Part shown: piece after piece, positions 1-7,220 of the stretch | Position numbering within the stretch: the first letter of the stretch is position 1 | How the letters are laid out: every line of letters begins with the position of its first letter | From: Bacillus sp. F19 | GTDB lineage: Bacteria > Bacillota > Bacilli > Bacillales > Bacillaceae | Reading direction: 5' to 3' | NCBI GenBank assembly: GCA_023823795.1 | Contig: CP085710.1 | Span: 3,994,001-4,058,000 of the forward strand | Length of the DNA: 64,000 nt | The notes under the pieces: generated by a model | Told to the model about the DNA's origin: nothing | The model's input: only the letters and a program-made list of their open reading frames with translations | Database searches by the model: none | Program-made: the position numbers and the translations under genes

Positions 1-63
1 TGTATAGTTAGCATTTACAATTATTAAAGTAAAATGTCACCATAATGACGATTTATGTACATA

Positions 64-92
64 ATGATACGATACTATGAAAACGTAAGCAA
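64..92 (-). promoter_or_regulatory. sigma-A promoter with overlapping cre site, probably for ccpA off the left edge
   Basis: On the minus strand TTGCTT (92-87) and TATCAT (69-64) are 17 bases apart. A 15-base match to the catabolite response element consensus WTGNAANCGNWNNCW (ATGAAAACGTAAGCA, 77-91) covers the spacer and -35. In B. subtilis ccpA lies just downstream of aroA in the same direction, which would put its start left of base 1; the gene itself is not visible, so the target is inferred. Confidence 0.55.
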
Positions 93-216
93 ACTATTTA
101 CAGTGTTTTTATCTAAGAAGATCTATTTTGTTCAAGATTGAGCAAACTCAATGATGAATTTCACTGTTTTTAATCTTAAAGAAAATACAGGAAAAGTGCA
201 AGTCAATATCAAAAAG

Positions 217-262
217 GGTGACTCGGGAGATAGAATGTTTACACATTCTACTCTGAGTCACC
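217..262. terminator. Bidirectional terminator after aroA
   Basis: GGTGACTC pairs with GAGTCACC and the inner TAGAATG with CATTCTA. On the minus strand the hairpin runs into CTTTTT, so it ends the aroA transcript and separates it from the promoter to the left. Confidence 0.8.
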
Positions 263-276
263 TGATTTTTGTTTTG

Positions 277-1353
277 TTATGCTTTTACTTTTGTTAATGG
301 TCTAATTTCATTCATGAACTCTGCGAACTGATCGAAATCCATTTGCTGAGCTGAATCAGACAGCGCGACTGCAGGGTCCGGATGGACCTCAGCCATTACC
401 CCGTCTGCACCAATCGCAAGCGCTGCTTTAGCACAAGGAATAAGCAAGTCGCGGCGGCCAGTTGAATGCGTAACATCAACCATTACCGGCAAATGTGTTT
501 CTTGTTTTAGAATCGGCACAGCTGAAATATCAAGTGTATTTCGAGTGGCTGTTTCGTATGTGCGTATACCGCGTTCGCAAAGAATGATTTGATCGTTTCC
601 TTGTGAAATAATGTACTCAGCTGCATTTACAAACTCATCAAGTGTAGCAGCAAGACCGCGTTTTAATAAAACAGGCTTTTTAACCGCACCGGCAGCTTTC
701 AATAATTCGAAGTTTTGCATGTTGCGCGCTCCGATTTGGATAACATCAATGTATTGAATAGCCGTTTCGATGTCCGCAGGATTGACAATTTCGCTGATAA
801 CAGCCATATCATATTCATCTGCAACACGTTTTAAGATTTTTAAGCCTTCAAGACCAAGACCCTGGAAATCATAAGGGCTTGTGCGTGGCTTGAATGCTCC
901 GCCGCGCAATAAGCGGATTCCCTGTTTTTTAGCCTCTTCTGCAACAGCAGCTACCTGCTCGTAGCTTTCAACTGCACAAGGCCCAACAATCAATACTTGG
1001 CTGCCGTCGCCGATTTTGACGCCTTTAACATCAACAATTGTATCTTCAGGCTTCTTTTTGCGTGATACAAGAAGCGCTTTGCGGTGATCGTCTTCCTGAA
1101 GCTCTAAGCTAGCTTTAAAGATTTCTTTAAAAATATGCTGCAATGTGGAGTCTTCGAAAGGTCCATCATTGTTCTCTTTAATTTTATTAAGCATTCTTCG
1201 CTCACGGACGGGATCATATCGATTAACGCCCTGCGCTTCCTTGGCTTTACCTATATCCTGTACTAACTTTCCTCGCTCATTAATCAGCTGTAAAATCTGC
1301 AGATTAATCTCTTCTGCTCTCACTCGCAATGCTTCTAACTCGGCGTTACTCAT
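277..1353 (-). CDS. aroA: Bifunctional chorismate mutase / DAHP synthase
   Basis: First enzyme of the shikimate pathway: condenses phosphoenolpyruvate and erythrose 4-phosphate to DAHP in the cytosol. The 358-residue product has an N-terminal AroQ-type chorismate mutase domain (about 1-90, with [20 protein letters not shown]) that in Bacillus senses chorismate/prephenate for feedback control, followed by a DAHP synthase barrel with the [10 protein letters not shown] motif near residue 125. An upstream in-frame ATG (1362) sits directly on the ribosome site; AAAGGA is 8-9 bases before the ATG at 1353, which matches the B. subtilis start MSN. It is transcribed alone from its own promoter with a leader of about 160 bases. 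Confidence 0.95.
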   Translation of the reverse strand: MSNAELEALRVRAEEINLQILQLINERGKLVQDIGKAKEAQGVNRYDPVRERRMLNKIKENNDGPFEDSTLQHIFKEIFKASLELQEDDHRKALLVSRKKKPEDTIVDVKGVKIGDGSQVLIVGPCAVESYEQVAAVAEEAKKQGIRLLRGGAFKPRTSPYDFQGLGLEGLKILKRVADEYDMAVISEIVNPADIETAIQYIDVIQIGARNMQNFELLKAAGAVKKPVLLKRGLAATLDEFVNAAEYIISQGNDQIILCERGIRTYETATRNTLDISAVPILKQETHLPVMVDVTHSTGRRDLLIPCAKAALAIGADGVMAEVHPDPAVALSDSAQQMDFDQFAEFMNEIRPLTKVKA

Positions 1354-1663
1354 CTCTCTCATCCTTTCGCGTTTTTTAAAATTGAAGAAAATCTTATGAA
1401 AAGCCGAAATCCGGCTTGTACATGCATCCCTTCAAAACTAGTGGTTTAGCGTGATGCAAAGCTGCACCATCTTTCTTAAAAAAAGAAAATATGATACATT
1501 TTCTTTAGTAATTAGTGATAATTATATACAAATTCCTTCGTGTTGTCACGCATTTTTCTTTAACATTTAAACGCTTTTAAGTGATAAAGTGTTTTTGAGT
1601 GATCACAATACTGATTTATCTTGTTTTCCCGAGTTTTATAGTTTAATAAAAGAGGTGCTCATT
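1354..1663. other. Divergent intergenic region with the aroA leader
   Basis: No gene. It holds the aroA promoter, a small hairpin in the aroA leader (AAGCCG/CGGCTT, 1401-1417) and an A/T-rich hairpin (1482-1506) with the arms AAAGAAAAT/ATTTTCTTT. No recognised riboswitch or T-box motif was found. Confidence 0.6.
1521..1549 (-). promoter_or_regulatory. sigma-A promoter of aroA
   Basis: Minus strand GTGACA (1549-1544) is 17 bases from TATAAT (1526-1521), upstream of aroA. It is a near-consensus vegetative promoter. Confidence 0.65.
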
Positions 1664-1936
1664 TTGAGAAAAGATACTTATACATTTGCATCGGATATTG
1701 GCACCCGATCAGTAGTTGGTTTATTATTATCCGAAAAAGGCGGCGCCTTTGAAGTCATTGACACTGTTATTCAGGAACATGGAGAGCGCTCGATGCTTGA
1801 TGGACAGATTCATGATGTCGATGTGACTATTCCATCAGAGGGAAGCAATGAATTCCTCCTGTTAAAAAATGAAAAAGAAACAGCATTTCATGAAGAATTG
1901 CTGCCTGGCGATCGGCTAAGTATTAAATGGTTCTGA
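1664..1936 (+). pseudogene. FtsA-like protein remnant with a likely internal deletion
   Basis: A 90-residue reading frame starting at TTG with AGAGGTG 6 bases upstream; a longer frame back to 1589 has no ribosome site. The first ~45 residues (SDIGTRSVVGLLL, then ERSMLDGQIHDV) look like the N terminus of the roughly 700-residue FtsA/actin-fold proteins found in many Bacillus genomes. The last ~45 (VTIPSEGSNEFLLL to ELLPGDRLSIKWF) look like that family's C-terminal tail. The actin-fold core between them is absent, as if about 600 codons were lost in frame near codon 45. This reading rests on memory of the family; a genuine small protein is the alternative. A dispersed repeat follows 4 bases after the stop. 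Confidence 0.5.
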
Positions 1937-1939
1937 GAA

Positions 1940-2080
1940 AAACGGAACCGACTGCTCAGGCAGATATGGATCCGCCAGAAAAGCCTTTACCGGCGGATCT
2001 TTCTGACCGAGGAGTTAGTAGGTGGACACCAAGAAAAAGAGGAGACGGCTGTCCGCCCTGACAGGCAGATCGTTCTGATC
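1940..2080 (+). repeat. Dispersed intergenic repeat, copy A (with a short second unit)
   Basis: It carries the signature GGAACCGACTG, GGCAGATA, an inverted pair GATCCGCC/GGCGGATC, then TTCTGACCGAGGAGTTAG and AGGTGGA, as in the copy at 37861-37990 (minus strand). A shorter unit follows at 2041-2080 (GGCTGTCCG, GACAGGCAGAT, GTTCTGATC). Confidence 0.7.
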
Positions 2081-2086
2081 AAAATC

Positions 2087-2117
2087 TAAAAAGCCTGCTG
2101 CAAATTTGGCGGGCTTT
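2087..2117. terminator. Bidirectional terminator between the FtsA remnant and the methyltransferase
   Basis: AAAAAGCC and GGCTTTT flank a loop region with a GC/GC inner pair; A-rich on the left and T-rich on the right. Confidence 0.65.
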
Positions 2118-2134
2118 TGTATTTGTATTACCTT

Positions 2135-2746
2135 TTATTTATAATCCAGCCGATAAATCAAAAATCGTTCAGATGGATTCCGGTCATTAAACCCAGGCAG
2201 AACGACTTCTTTTTTTAATTCAAAAGCTGTCTGGTTCTCTAAAAAAAAGAGATACTCATCTGAGCAATAGTACAGGATCAGCTCGATCTCCCGCCTTGCG
2301 TTTTCAACCGACTGCAGGATATTATTTATGACATTCATAAAAATTTCTTTAGAAAAGGGGTTAAAGAAATAAAATCGATTATCTGACGGATCGATTTTAT
2401 ACTCTTCCGCCAAGCAGCAATAAAACTGGATTTGCCCTTTCCTGCTCCTTGCTTTCTTCCAATAACGATCACGATTTTTAATCGCTTCCTGATAGAAAGC
2501 CTTGTCCATTTCGACCCCTTTGACAGTAGCATTGCTTAAATAATGTATATAGAAGTTGGATCTGCCTTTTCCGCATCCAAAATCAACAACATGATCACTG
2601 CTTTTCAGCTCATATTCACGAAATAACCACTCCAGTGCCGCATATGGTGTCGGTTCATAGCGGTGATAATGAAGTGACTTGCCGAACCCTTTCTGGCTGC
2701 CTTCCGTCTTAATATTTAATAATTGATCAAAAGCACGTTCATTCAT
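2135..2746 (-). CDS. Class I SAM-dependent methyltransferase
   Basis: A 203-residue cytosolic protein with a Rossmann methyltransferase core: motif I is VVDFGCGKGRSNFY (about residues 53-66), followed by an acidic strand end GVEMD (about 77-81) expected to bind the SAM ribose, and a motif FYFFNPFS (about 128-135) in the position of motif IV. The substrate cannot be read from the sequence. The start is the ATG with GGAG 7 bases upstream. It lies downstream of ytxJ but a terminator separates them, so it is probably its own unit. It is not part of the B. subtilis ytx order as I remember it. Confidence 0.75.
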   Translation of the reverse strand: MNERAFDQLLNIKTEGSQKGFGKSLHYHRYEPTPYAALEWLFREYELKSSDHVVDFGCGKGRSNFYIHYLSNATVKGVEMDKAFYQEAIKNRDRYWKKARSRKGQIQFYCCLAEEYKIDPSDNRFYFFNPFSKEIFMNVINNILQSVENARREIELILYYCSDEYLFFLENQTAFELKKEVVLPGFNDRNPSERFLIYRLDYK

Positions 2747-2797
2747 TTACTTTCTCCTATTCATGTCCTGAACTCACATTAAAAATAACATAAAAAT

Positions 2798-2823
2798 GGA
2801 ACAGAGCAGTAAAGTCTCTGTCC
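2798..2823 (-). terminator. Terminator after ytxJ
   Basis: GGAACAGAG pairs with CTCTGTCC; on the minus strand the hairpin is followed by ATTTTTATG. Confidence 0.65.
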
Positions 2824-2834
2824 CATCCTCCGCT

Positions 2835-3161
2835 TTATAATACGTTTTTAGTTAACGTTTCCTTTGTAATTTTCCAATGTGACTCGTTCCATGTGACCTG
2901 TTTGTCTTTGAAAAAAAGAGCCTGTGGTGATTCGTGCTTCACACTGTAAGTTTCTGCTATATAATTTGAAAGCGGTCTTGCTTCCTGGACATTCAGGTAA
3001 TAGGCATTAACCGAGTCATGATCTTTCGCAAAAGCTTCGAATTGCTCGTAGGCTGTCTGTGCGATCGGACATGTTAAGCTATTTTTGAAAAATAAAAAGG
3101 ATTCTCCGCTATCAGCGATTTGCTGAAATTCTTCCACTGTATCAATCTTAGTTTTCGGCAT
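2835..3161 (-). CDS. ytxJ: Monothiol bacilliredoxin YtxJ (BrxC)
   Basis: A 108-residue thioredoxin-fold protein. The YtxJ/BrxC family removes bacillithiol from S-bacillithiolated proteins during recovery from oxidative stress. The single active cysteine lies in SLTCPIA (about residues 29-35), a form of the family's TCPI motif. The C-terminal part (SYSVKHESPQALFF region) carries the expected cis-proline strand. The start ATG at 3161 is the first possible one after an in-frame stop; AGGAG is 13 bases upstream, a long spacing. It is the last gene of ytxGHJ, but a strong terminator lies between ytxH and this gene. Confidence 0.85.
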   Translation of the reverse strand: MPKTKIDTVEEFQQIADSGESFLFFKNSLTCPIAQTAYEQFEAFAKDHDSVNAYYLNVQEARPLSNYIAETYSVKHESPQALFFKDKQVTWNESHWKITKETLTKNVL

Positions 3162-3230
3162 CTTGTTTCATTCACTCCTAAATTCAGGTTGGTCTGTTTA
3201 TTGTACATGATTTCATTTGAAAATAAAAAC

Positions 3231-3259
3231 AATCGGCAAAGCGATTAACTTTGCCGATT
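3231..3259 (-). terminator. Terminator between ytxH and ytxJ
   Basis: An 11-bp perfect stem (AATCGGCAAAG/CTTTGCCGATT) with a 7-base loop; on the minus strand GTTTTTATTTTC follows. It should limit read-through from ytxGH into ytxJ. Confidence 0.75.
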
Positions 3260-3266
3260 CATTGTA

Positions 3267-3785
3267 CTATTTTTTTTCTGATAAAGCTTCTTTTGCATCT
3301 TCAATTTCTTTGTTTACTTGCTTTTTTAATTCTTCAGCATGCTGTGTAGAACCAGAAGATGGCTGAATCGTTTCATTAACAGGGCTTTGAACTGAAGAGT
3401 TAAGCTCTGGATCATCACTTGTTGCTTCAGGCGCCAAGTTTAGCTTTACGTCTTCAGGATTGTTTTCAGATTGCTCTTGATTTTGATCTTTAGAGCTTTT
3501 CAAATCACGGACTTTGTTCATGATTTGAGAAGACTGATCTGAAACAACCTGCGTCAGATTAGCTGACTTTTCTTTTGCAAGTGCCGCAAATTCATTGCTT
3601 TTCTCTAAAGCATCATTTGTGATTTTTCCTGTTCTTTCTTTAACAATCACTGCCTGCTCACCAATATTATCACGAAGTTCTTTACCTGATTTAGGTGCAA
3701 GGAATAGTGCAGTAGTTGCCCCTACTATTCCACCAACTAGTGTTCCGATAAGAAAATCTTTACTGTTGATTCCATCTTTACTCAT
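3267..3785 (-). CDS. ytxH: YtxH family general stress protein
   Basis: A 172-residue protein with one N-terminal hydrophobic segment (about residues 11-30, FLIGTLVGGIVGATTALFLA) followed directly by the family signature PKSGKELR, then a long charged, Glu/Lys/Gln-rich tail predicted to be helical or disordered. In B. subtilis ytxGHJ is induced by general stress and starvation; the molecular role of YtxH is unknown. GGGAGG lies 8 bases before the ATG. It lies 50 bases after ytxG and is probably co-transcribed with it. Confidence 0.88.
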   Translation of the reverse strand: MSKDGINSKDFLIGTLVGGIVGATTALFLAPKSGKELRDNIGEQAVIVKERTGKITNDALEKSNEFAALAKEKSANLTQVVSDQSSQIMNKVRDLKSSKDQNQEQSENNPEDVKLNLAPEATSDDPELNSSVQSPVNETIQPSSGSTQHAEELKKQVNKEIEDAKEALSEKK

Positions 3786-3835
3786 GATAAATTCCTCCCT
3801 ATTGCGATTCTTATTTTATATTTTTTAAAACGAAT

Positions 3836-4282
3836 TCATAAACTTGGCTGTTTCTGCTGACGCTCATCTTTCTGCTTTTTCAGCTTCCATTTTCCCCAAA
3901 CGTCCATTGCAACATTGCTCCATTGAACAACCTGGTTGATTTTATCCTGGTTTTTCTCAAGATTTGTACTAACTGATGCTGATACTTTCTGAACAGAATC
4001 ATTGAAATTCTGAAGAGATGAACCAACACCCTGAACCGCGTAGACAACAGTGTTCAGCTTTTCTGATTTTTCCTGAATGTCCTCTGCCAAAGCATTTGTC
4101 TTATGTAGCAGCTGAGTCGTTTCAAGCGTTATTCCCTGGATTTGATTCTCAAGCCCTGCCAGTGTTCCGGCTACATTGTTTAGGGTAGAGGATAGGGATT
4201 TTAACGTTTTAGACAGGTAAACGACCAGTACTGTGAATGCAACTGCAATTAGTGCAACAGCTAAGTATAAAATAATTTCCAA
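3836..4282 (-). CDS. ytxG: YtxG family DUF948 membrane protein
   Basis: A 148-residue protein with one N-terminal membrane segment (about residues 3-22) and a long amphipathic coiled-coil region ([20 protein letters not shown] onward) typical of DUF948, ending in a basic tail ([12 protein letters not shown]). I chose the TTG at 4282 because GGAGG is 8 bases upstream; the longer in-frame TTG at 4297 overlaps that ribosome site. It is first in ytxGHJ and is preceded by sigma-B and sigma-H promoter sequences. Confidence 0.85.
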   Translation of the reverse strand: MEIILYLAVALIAVAFTVLVVYLSKTLKSLSSTLNNVAGTLAGLENQIQGITLETTQLLHKTNALAEDIQEKSEKLNTVVYAVQGVGSSLQNFNDSVQKVSASVSTNLEKNQDKINQVVQWSNVAMDVWGKWKLKKQKDERQQKQPSL

Positions 4283-4313
4283 CTTCAGCACCTCCAATAA
4301 GCGATATTAACTG

Positions 4314-4339
4314 TTTCCCGCAAGTATTTAATTATAAAC
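4314..4339 (-). promoter_or_regulatory. sigma-B-type promoter of ytxGHJ
   Basis: Minus strand GTTTAT (4339-4334), 14-base spacer, GGGAAA (4319-4314). This is close to the sigma-B consensus GTTTAA-N13-15-GGGTAT, and the B. subtilis operon is known to be sigma-B dependent. Confidence 0.65.
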
Positions 4340-4363
4340 ATAAAGATTTTTCATAAAGCTAGT

Positions 4364-4390
4364 ATTCTACAAAAAAATTTGGATTCCTTT
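4364..4390 (-). promoter_or_regulatory. sigma-H-type promoter of ytxGHJ
   Basis: Minus strand AAAGGAATC, 11-base spacer, GTAGAAT. This matches RNAGGAWWW-N11-12-RNNGAAT at all but one position. The B. subtilis operon has a sigma-H promoter too. Confidence 0.7.
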
Positions 4391-4496
4391 CCTATTATGG
4401 CCGTGTTTTTAAATTTTCAATAAATATTTTAAATTTTTTTCTGACATCGGTTACAATAGACATGTATTACTTATTCGTATACCGGGAGGAAAAAAA

Positions 4497-5612
4497 GTGA
4501 AAGACCCACGAATTCAAAAGCTCGCAAAGAACCTGATAAATTATTCAGTCAAGCTCCAAAAAGGAGAAAAAGTACTGATTGAAAACTTTGGCCTGCAAAG
4601 AGAATTAGTTACAGCGCTCGTCAATGAAGCATATGCTGCAGGCGGGTATCCATTTGTCTCTCTTAAAGATCAGCAGGTTGACCGCGCTCTCCTGCTCGGA
4701 GGACAGGAGGAACAGTATGGCATGATGGCCGAGTTTGAAGCAAACGTCATGAGCAAAATGGATGCCTATATCGGCCTTCGTTCAGGAGACAATATAAATG
4801 AGCATGCTGATGTGCCTGACGTGCAAATGAAGCTGCACGGCAGAACAATTGGCCAAAAGGTGCATCGTGATATTCGCGTCCCTAAAACAAGATGGGTTGT
4901 TTTGCGTTATCCTAATTCTTCAATGGCTCAGCTTGCTAAGATGAGCACAGAAGCATTTGAAGATTTTTATTTCGATGTGTGCAATCTTGATTATGGAAAA
5001 ATGGATAAAGCTATGGACGCACTTGCTGAATTAATGAACAAAACGGATGAAGTAAGAATTACAGGTCCAGGAACGGATTTGGTTTTCTCGATCAAAGACA
5101 TTCCTGCTGTTAAATGTGCTGGGGAAATGAATATTCCAGACGGTGAGGTTTATACAGCTCCAGTTCGTGATTCTGTCAATGGAACAATTACATACAATAC
5201 TCCGTCCCCATATAACGGCTTTACCTTTGAAAACGTGAAGCTTACGTTTAAAGATGGAAAAATTATTGAGGCTTCTGCAAATGATACAGAACGCATCAAC
5301 AGCATTTTCGATACCGATGAAGGAGCAAGATATATTGGCGAATTTGCAATTGGCGTGAATCCTTACATTCAGCATCCAATGCAGGATATTCTTTTTGATG
5401 AAAAAATCGACGGCAGTTTCCATTTCACTCCTGGACAATGCTATGACGATGCATTTAATGATAACCATTCTAACATTCATTGGGATATGGTAAACATTCA
5501 GCGCCCTGAATATGGAGGCGGAGAAATGTATTTTGACGGCGTCCTAGTCCGTAAAGACGGCCGTTTTGTAATTGAGGAATTAGAAGGATTAAATCCTGAA
5601 AACCTGAAATAA
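4497..5612 (+). CDS. ampS: M29 family aminopeptidase (aminopeptidase T / AmpS)
   Basis: Cytosolic dimetal peptidase releasing N-terminal residues from peptides. The 371-residue product is of usual family length, with the conserved stretches CAGEMNIPDGEV (about 203-214), IGEFAIGVNP (about 280-289) and HSNIHWDMV (about 324-332), which supply Glu, His and Asp metal ligands in the M29 family. The start is a GTG with GGGAGG 6-7 bases upstream. It is transcribed away from ytxG and converges on murC; their shared terminator now contains an insertion sequence. It is not in this position in B. subtilis as I remember it. Confidence 0.88.
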   Translation: MKDPRIQKLAKNLINYSVKLQKGEKVLIENFGLQRELVTALVNEAYAAGGYPFVSLKDQQVDRALLLGGQEEQYGMMAEFEANVMSKMDAYIGLRSGDNINEHADVPDVQMKLHGRTIGQKVHRDIRVPKTRWVVLRYPNSSMAQLAKMSTEAFEDFYFDVCNLDYGKMDKAMDALAELMNKTDEVRITGPGTDLVFSIKDIPAVKCAGEMNIPDGEVYTAPVRDSVNGTITYNTPSPYNGFTFENVKLTFKDGKIIEASANDTERINSIFDTDEGARYIGEFAIGVNPYIQHPMQDILFDEKIDGSFHFTPGQCYDDAFNDNHSNIHWDMVNIQRPEYGGGEMYFDGVLVRKDGRFVIEELEGLNPENLK

Positions 5613-5626
5613 GCATATAAACAAAA

Positions 5627-5650
5627 AAACATGGGCTTTAGCCCATGTTT
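5627..5650. terminator. Left 24-bp target duplication = terminator hairpin between ampS and murC
   Basis: The palindrome core ATGGGCTTTAGCCCAT with AAAC/GTTT extensions abuts the IS left end. The A-tract (5623-5629) is kept on this side, while the T-tract that would have followed is now on the far side of the IS. The matching copy is at 7196-7219 with one mismatch. Confidence 0.85.
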
Positions 5651-5658
5651 CAGACTGT

Positions 5659-5701
5659 CGACAAATCCCCCCTTTTTGGGGGATTTGTCGGCAGTTTTTT
5701 T
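5659..5701 (+). terminator. Terminator-like hairpin at the IS left end
   Basis: A 13-bp stem (CGACAAATCCCCC/GGGGGATTTGTCG) with a short T-rich loop, then GCAG and seven Ts. The T-tract touches the -10-like TATAAT (5703-5708) ahead of the transposase. It would stop host transcription from entering the transposase gene. Confidence 0.75.
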
Positions 5702-5737
5702 ATATAATGAAAATAGAACAATACAGAGGTGATTTGG

Positions 5738-7096
5738 ATGTTGTCTAAAAATAATCAAATGAATCGCGATCAACTAGAAATGATTACACTTGAACAGTTG
5801 GTGCCGGAAGATCACTTAGTCCGTAAAATTGAACAAGCTCTCGATTTTTCTTTCATCTATCCATTAGTAGAGAAAGTCTATTCCGCAGATCGAGGTCGTC
5901 CAAGTATTGATCCGGTCATATTGATTAAAATGACCTTCATCCAATACCTTTTCGGTATTCGATCCATGAGAAGAACCATTGAAGAGATTGAAACCAACTT
6001 AGCCTACCGTTGGTTTTTGGGTTTTGGTTTTCATGACAAGGTGCCCCACTTCTCAACATTCGGTAAAAACTATGAACGGCGCTTTAAGGATACAGATCTG
6101 TTTGAGCAGATATTTTACCGCATCTTAAAAGAGGCGATTGATAAGAAACTGGTCAATGGAGAACAGGTATTTATTGATTCAACTCACGTAAAGGCTAGTG
6201 CTAATAAACGAAAGTATCAGAAAAAAATCGTACGAAAAGAAACGAAATCATATGAGGAAAGGCTCCAAAACGAACTCAATCTAGACCGCGAAGAAAACGG
6301 AAAAAAGCCTTTTCCCCCAGATAAATTTGAACCGGAAGAGAAAGAGATTAAAGAAAGTACGACGGATCCGGAAAGTGGCTATTACGTAAAAGATGAAAGA
6401 ACAAAACAGTTCGCTTACTCATTTCACGCAGCCTCTGACGAAAAAGGATTTGTTCTGGGGACAATCGTTACGCCTGGTAACGTGCACGACAGTGCAATAT
6501 TCGAGCCTCTACTTGATCAAGTAACTGAGCTTCACAAGAAACCTGCTGCTGTTGCTGCCGATGCTGCTTACAAGAACCCTGCTCTTGCTCACTATTTGAA
6601 CGAAAAAGAAATTCGTCCGGTTTTTCCTTATACACGGCCAAAAACAAAAGATGGATTTTTCAAGAAAAGTGATTATGTGTATGACGAACATTTTGATTGT
6701 TACATATGCCCGCACGATCAAGTGCTTCCTTACAGAACTACTACGAAAAAAGGATACAGACAATACTCTTCCGATCCGAAGGTTTGTGAAAATTGCCCAT
6801 TCCTAAGCCAATGTACGGAGAGCCAAAATCATCAGAAATTGATTGAAAGGCATCTCTGGCAAGAATACTTAGATGAAGCTGAACACCTTCGTCATACAGA
6901 AGAGAACAAAACAATTTATGCAAAACGCAAAGAAACGATAGAGCGTGTCTTTGCAGATGCAAAAGAAAAGCATGGTATGCGTTGGACAACGTTGAGAGGA
7001 CTCAAAAAATTGTCCATGCAGGCGATGCTTACTTTTGCTGCCATGAACTTGAAAAAGTTGGCATCCTGGACATGGAAGCCAGCGAAAGCGGTATAA
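5738..7096 (+). CDS. IS1182 family transposase, copy 1
   Basis: A 452-residue DDE transposase. An N-terminal DUF772-type region (RPSIDPVILIKMTFIQYL, about 46-63) is followed by the catalytic core: Asp in FIDSTHVKA (about 146-154), Asp in VAADAAYKN (about 273-281) and Glu in ERVFADAKEKHGMR (about 401-414). A Cys-rich stretch (YICPHD, CENCPFLSQC) lies between them, as usual in this family. The ATG at 5738 is preferred because GAGGTGAT precedes it; the upstream GTG overlaps that site. The frame is intact, so this copy looks functional. Confidence 0.92.
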   Translation: MLSKNNQMNRDQLEMITLEQLVPEDHLVRKIEQALDFSFIYPLVEKVYSADRGRPSIDPVILIKMTFIQYLFGIRSMRRTIEEIETNLAYRWFLGFGFHDKVPHFSTFGKNYERRFKDTDLFEQIFYRILKEAIDKKLVNGEQVFIDSTHVKASANKRKYQKKIVRKETKSYEERLQNELNLDREENGKKPFPPDKFEPEEKEIKESTTDPESGYYVKDERTKQFAYSFHAASDEKGFVLGTIVTPGNVHDSAIFEPLLDQVTELHKKPAAVAADAAYKNPALAHYLNEKEIRPVFPYTRPKTKDGFFKKSDYVYDEHFDCYICPHDQVLPYRTTTKKGYRQYSSDPKVCENCPFLSQCTESQNHQKLIERHLWQEYLDEAEHLRHTEENKTIYAKRKETIERVFADAKEKHGMRWTTLRGLKKLSMQAMLTFAAMNLKKLASWTWKPAKAV

Positions 7097-7151
7097 AAAT
7101 AGTCAACGAATAGGCCTACAAACATCAAATTAGCCCCAGAAATGACAAAAA

Positions 7152-7178
7152 GCATTCGGATAGAGCTCATCCGAATGC
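7152..7178 (+). terminator. Terminator hairpin at the IS right end
   Basis: GCATTCGGAT/ATCCGAATGC with a 7-base loop, then CTTTTG, 56 bases after the transposase stop. It ends the transposase transcript inside the element. Confidence 0.75.
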
Positions 7179-7195
7179 CTTTTGTCTACAAACTG

Positions 7196-7219
7196 AAATA
7201 TGGGCTTTAGCCCATGTTT
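7196..7219. terminator. Right 24-bp target duplication = terminator hairpin downstream of murC
   Basis: Same palindrome as 5627-5650, with T in place of C at its fourth base. The T-tract of the original bidirectional terminator (TTTTTT) is kept on this side, so it terminates transcripts leaving the IS; for murC (minus strand) the hairpin remains but the T-tract is now interrupted. Confidence 0.85.
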
Positions 7220-7220
7220 T

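Larger units (their letters stand above)
5651..7195 (+). mobile_element. IS1182-type insertion sequence, copy 1 (1545 bp)
   Basis: Ends are CAGACTGTCGACAAA on the left and the inverted complement (CAGTTTGTAGACAAA) on the right, an imperfect inverted repeat. It contains one transposase gene. A second copy of identical length is at 50703-52247; I count about six base differences. Both copies are flanked by 24-bp duplications that are terminator hairpins. Internal hairpins with T-tracts sit just inside each end. Confidence 0.92.

Noticed and set aside
1145-1399. Long + strand frames opposite aroA and similar antisense frames elsewhere (for example 7473-8126, 10661-10954, 38730-39122)
   Set aside because: They are mirror frames of well-recognised genes on the other strand, without their own start signals.
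5498-5773. Minus-strand frame spanning the ampS end and IS left end
   Set aside because: It crosses the IS boundary and terminator hairpins; no start signal.
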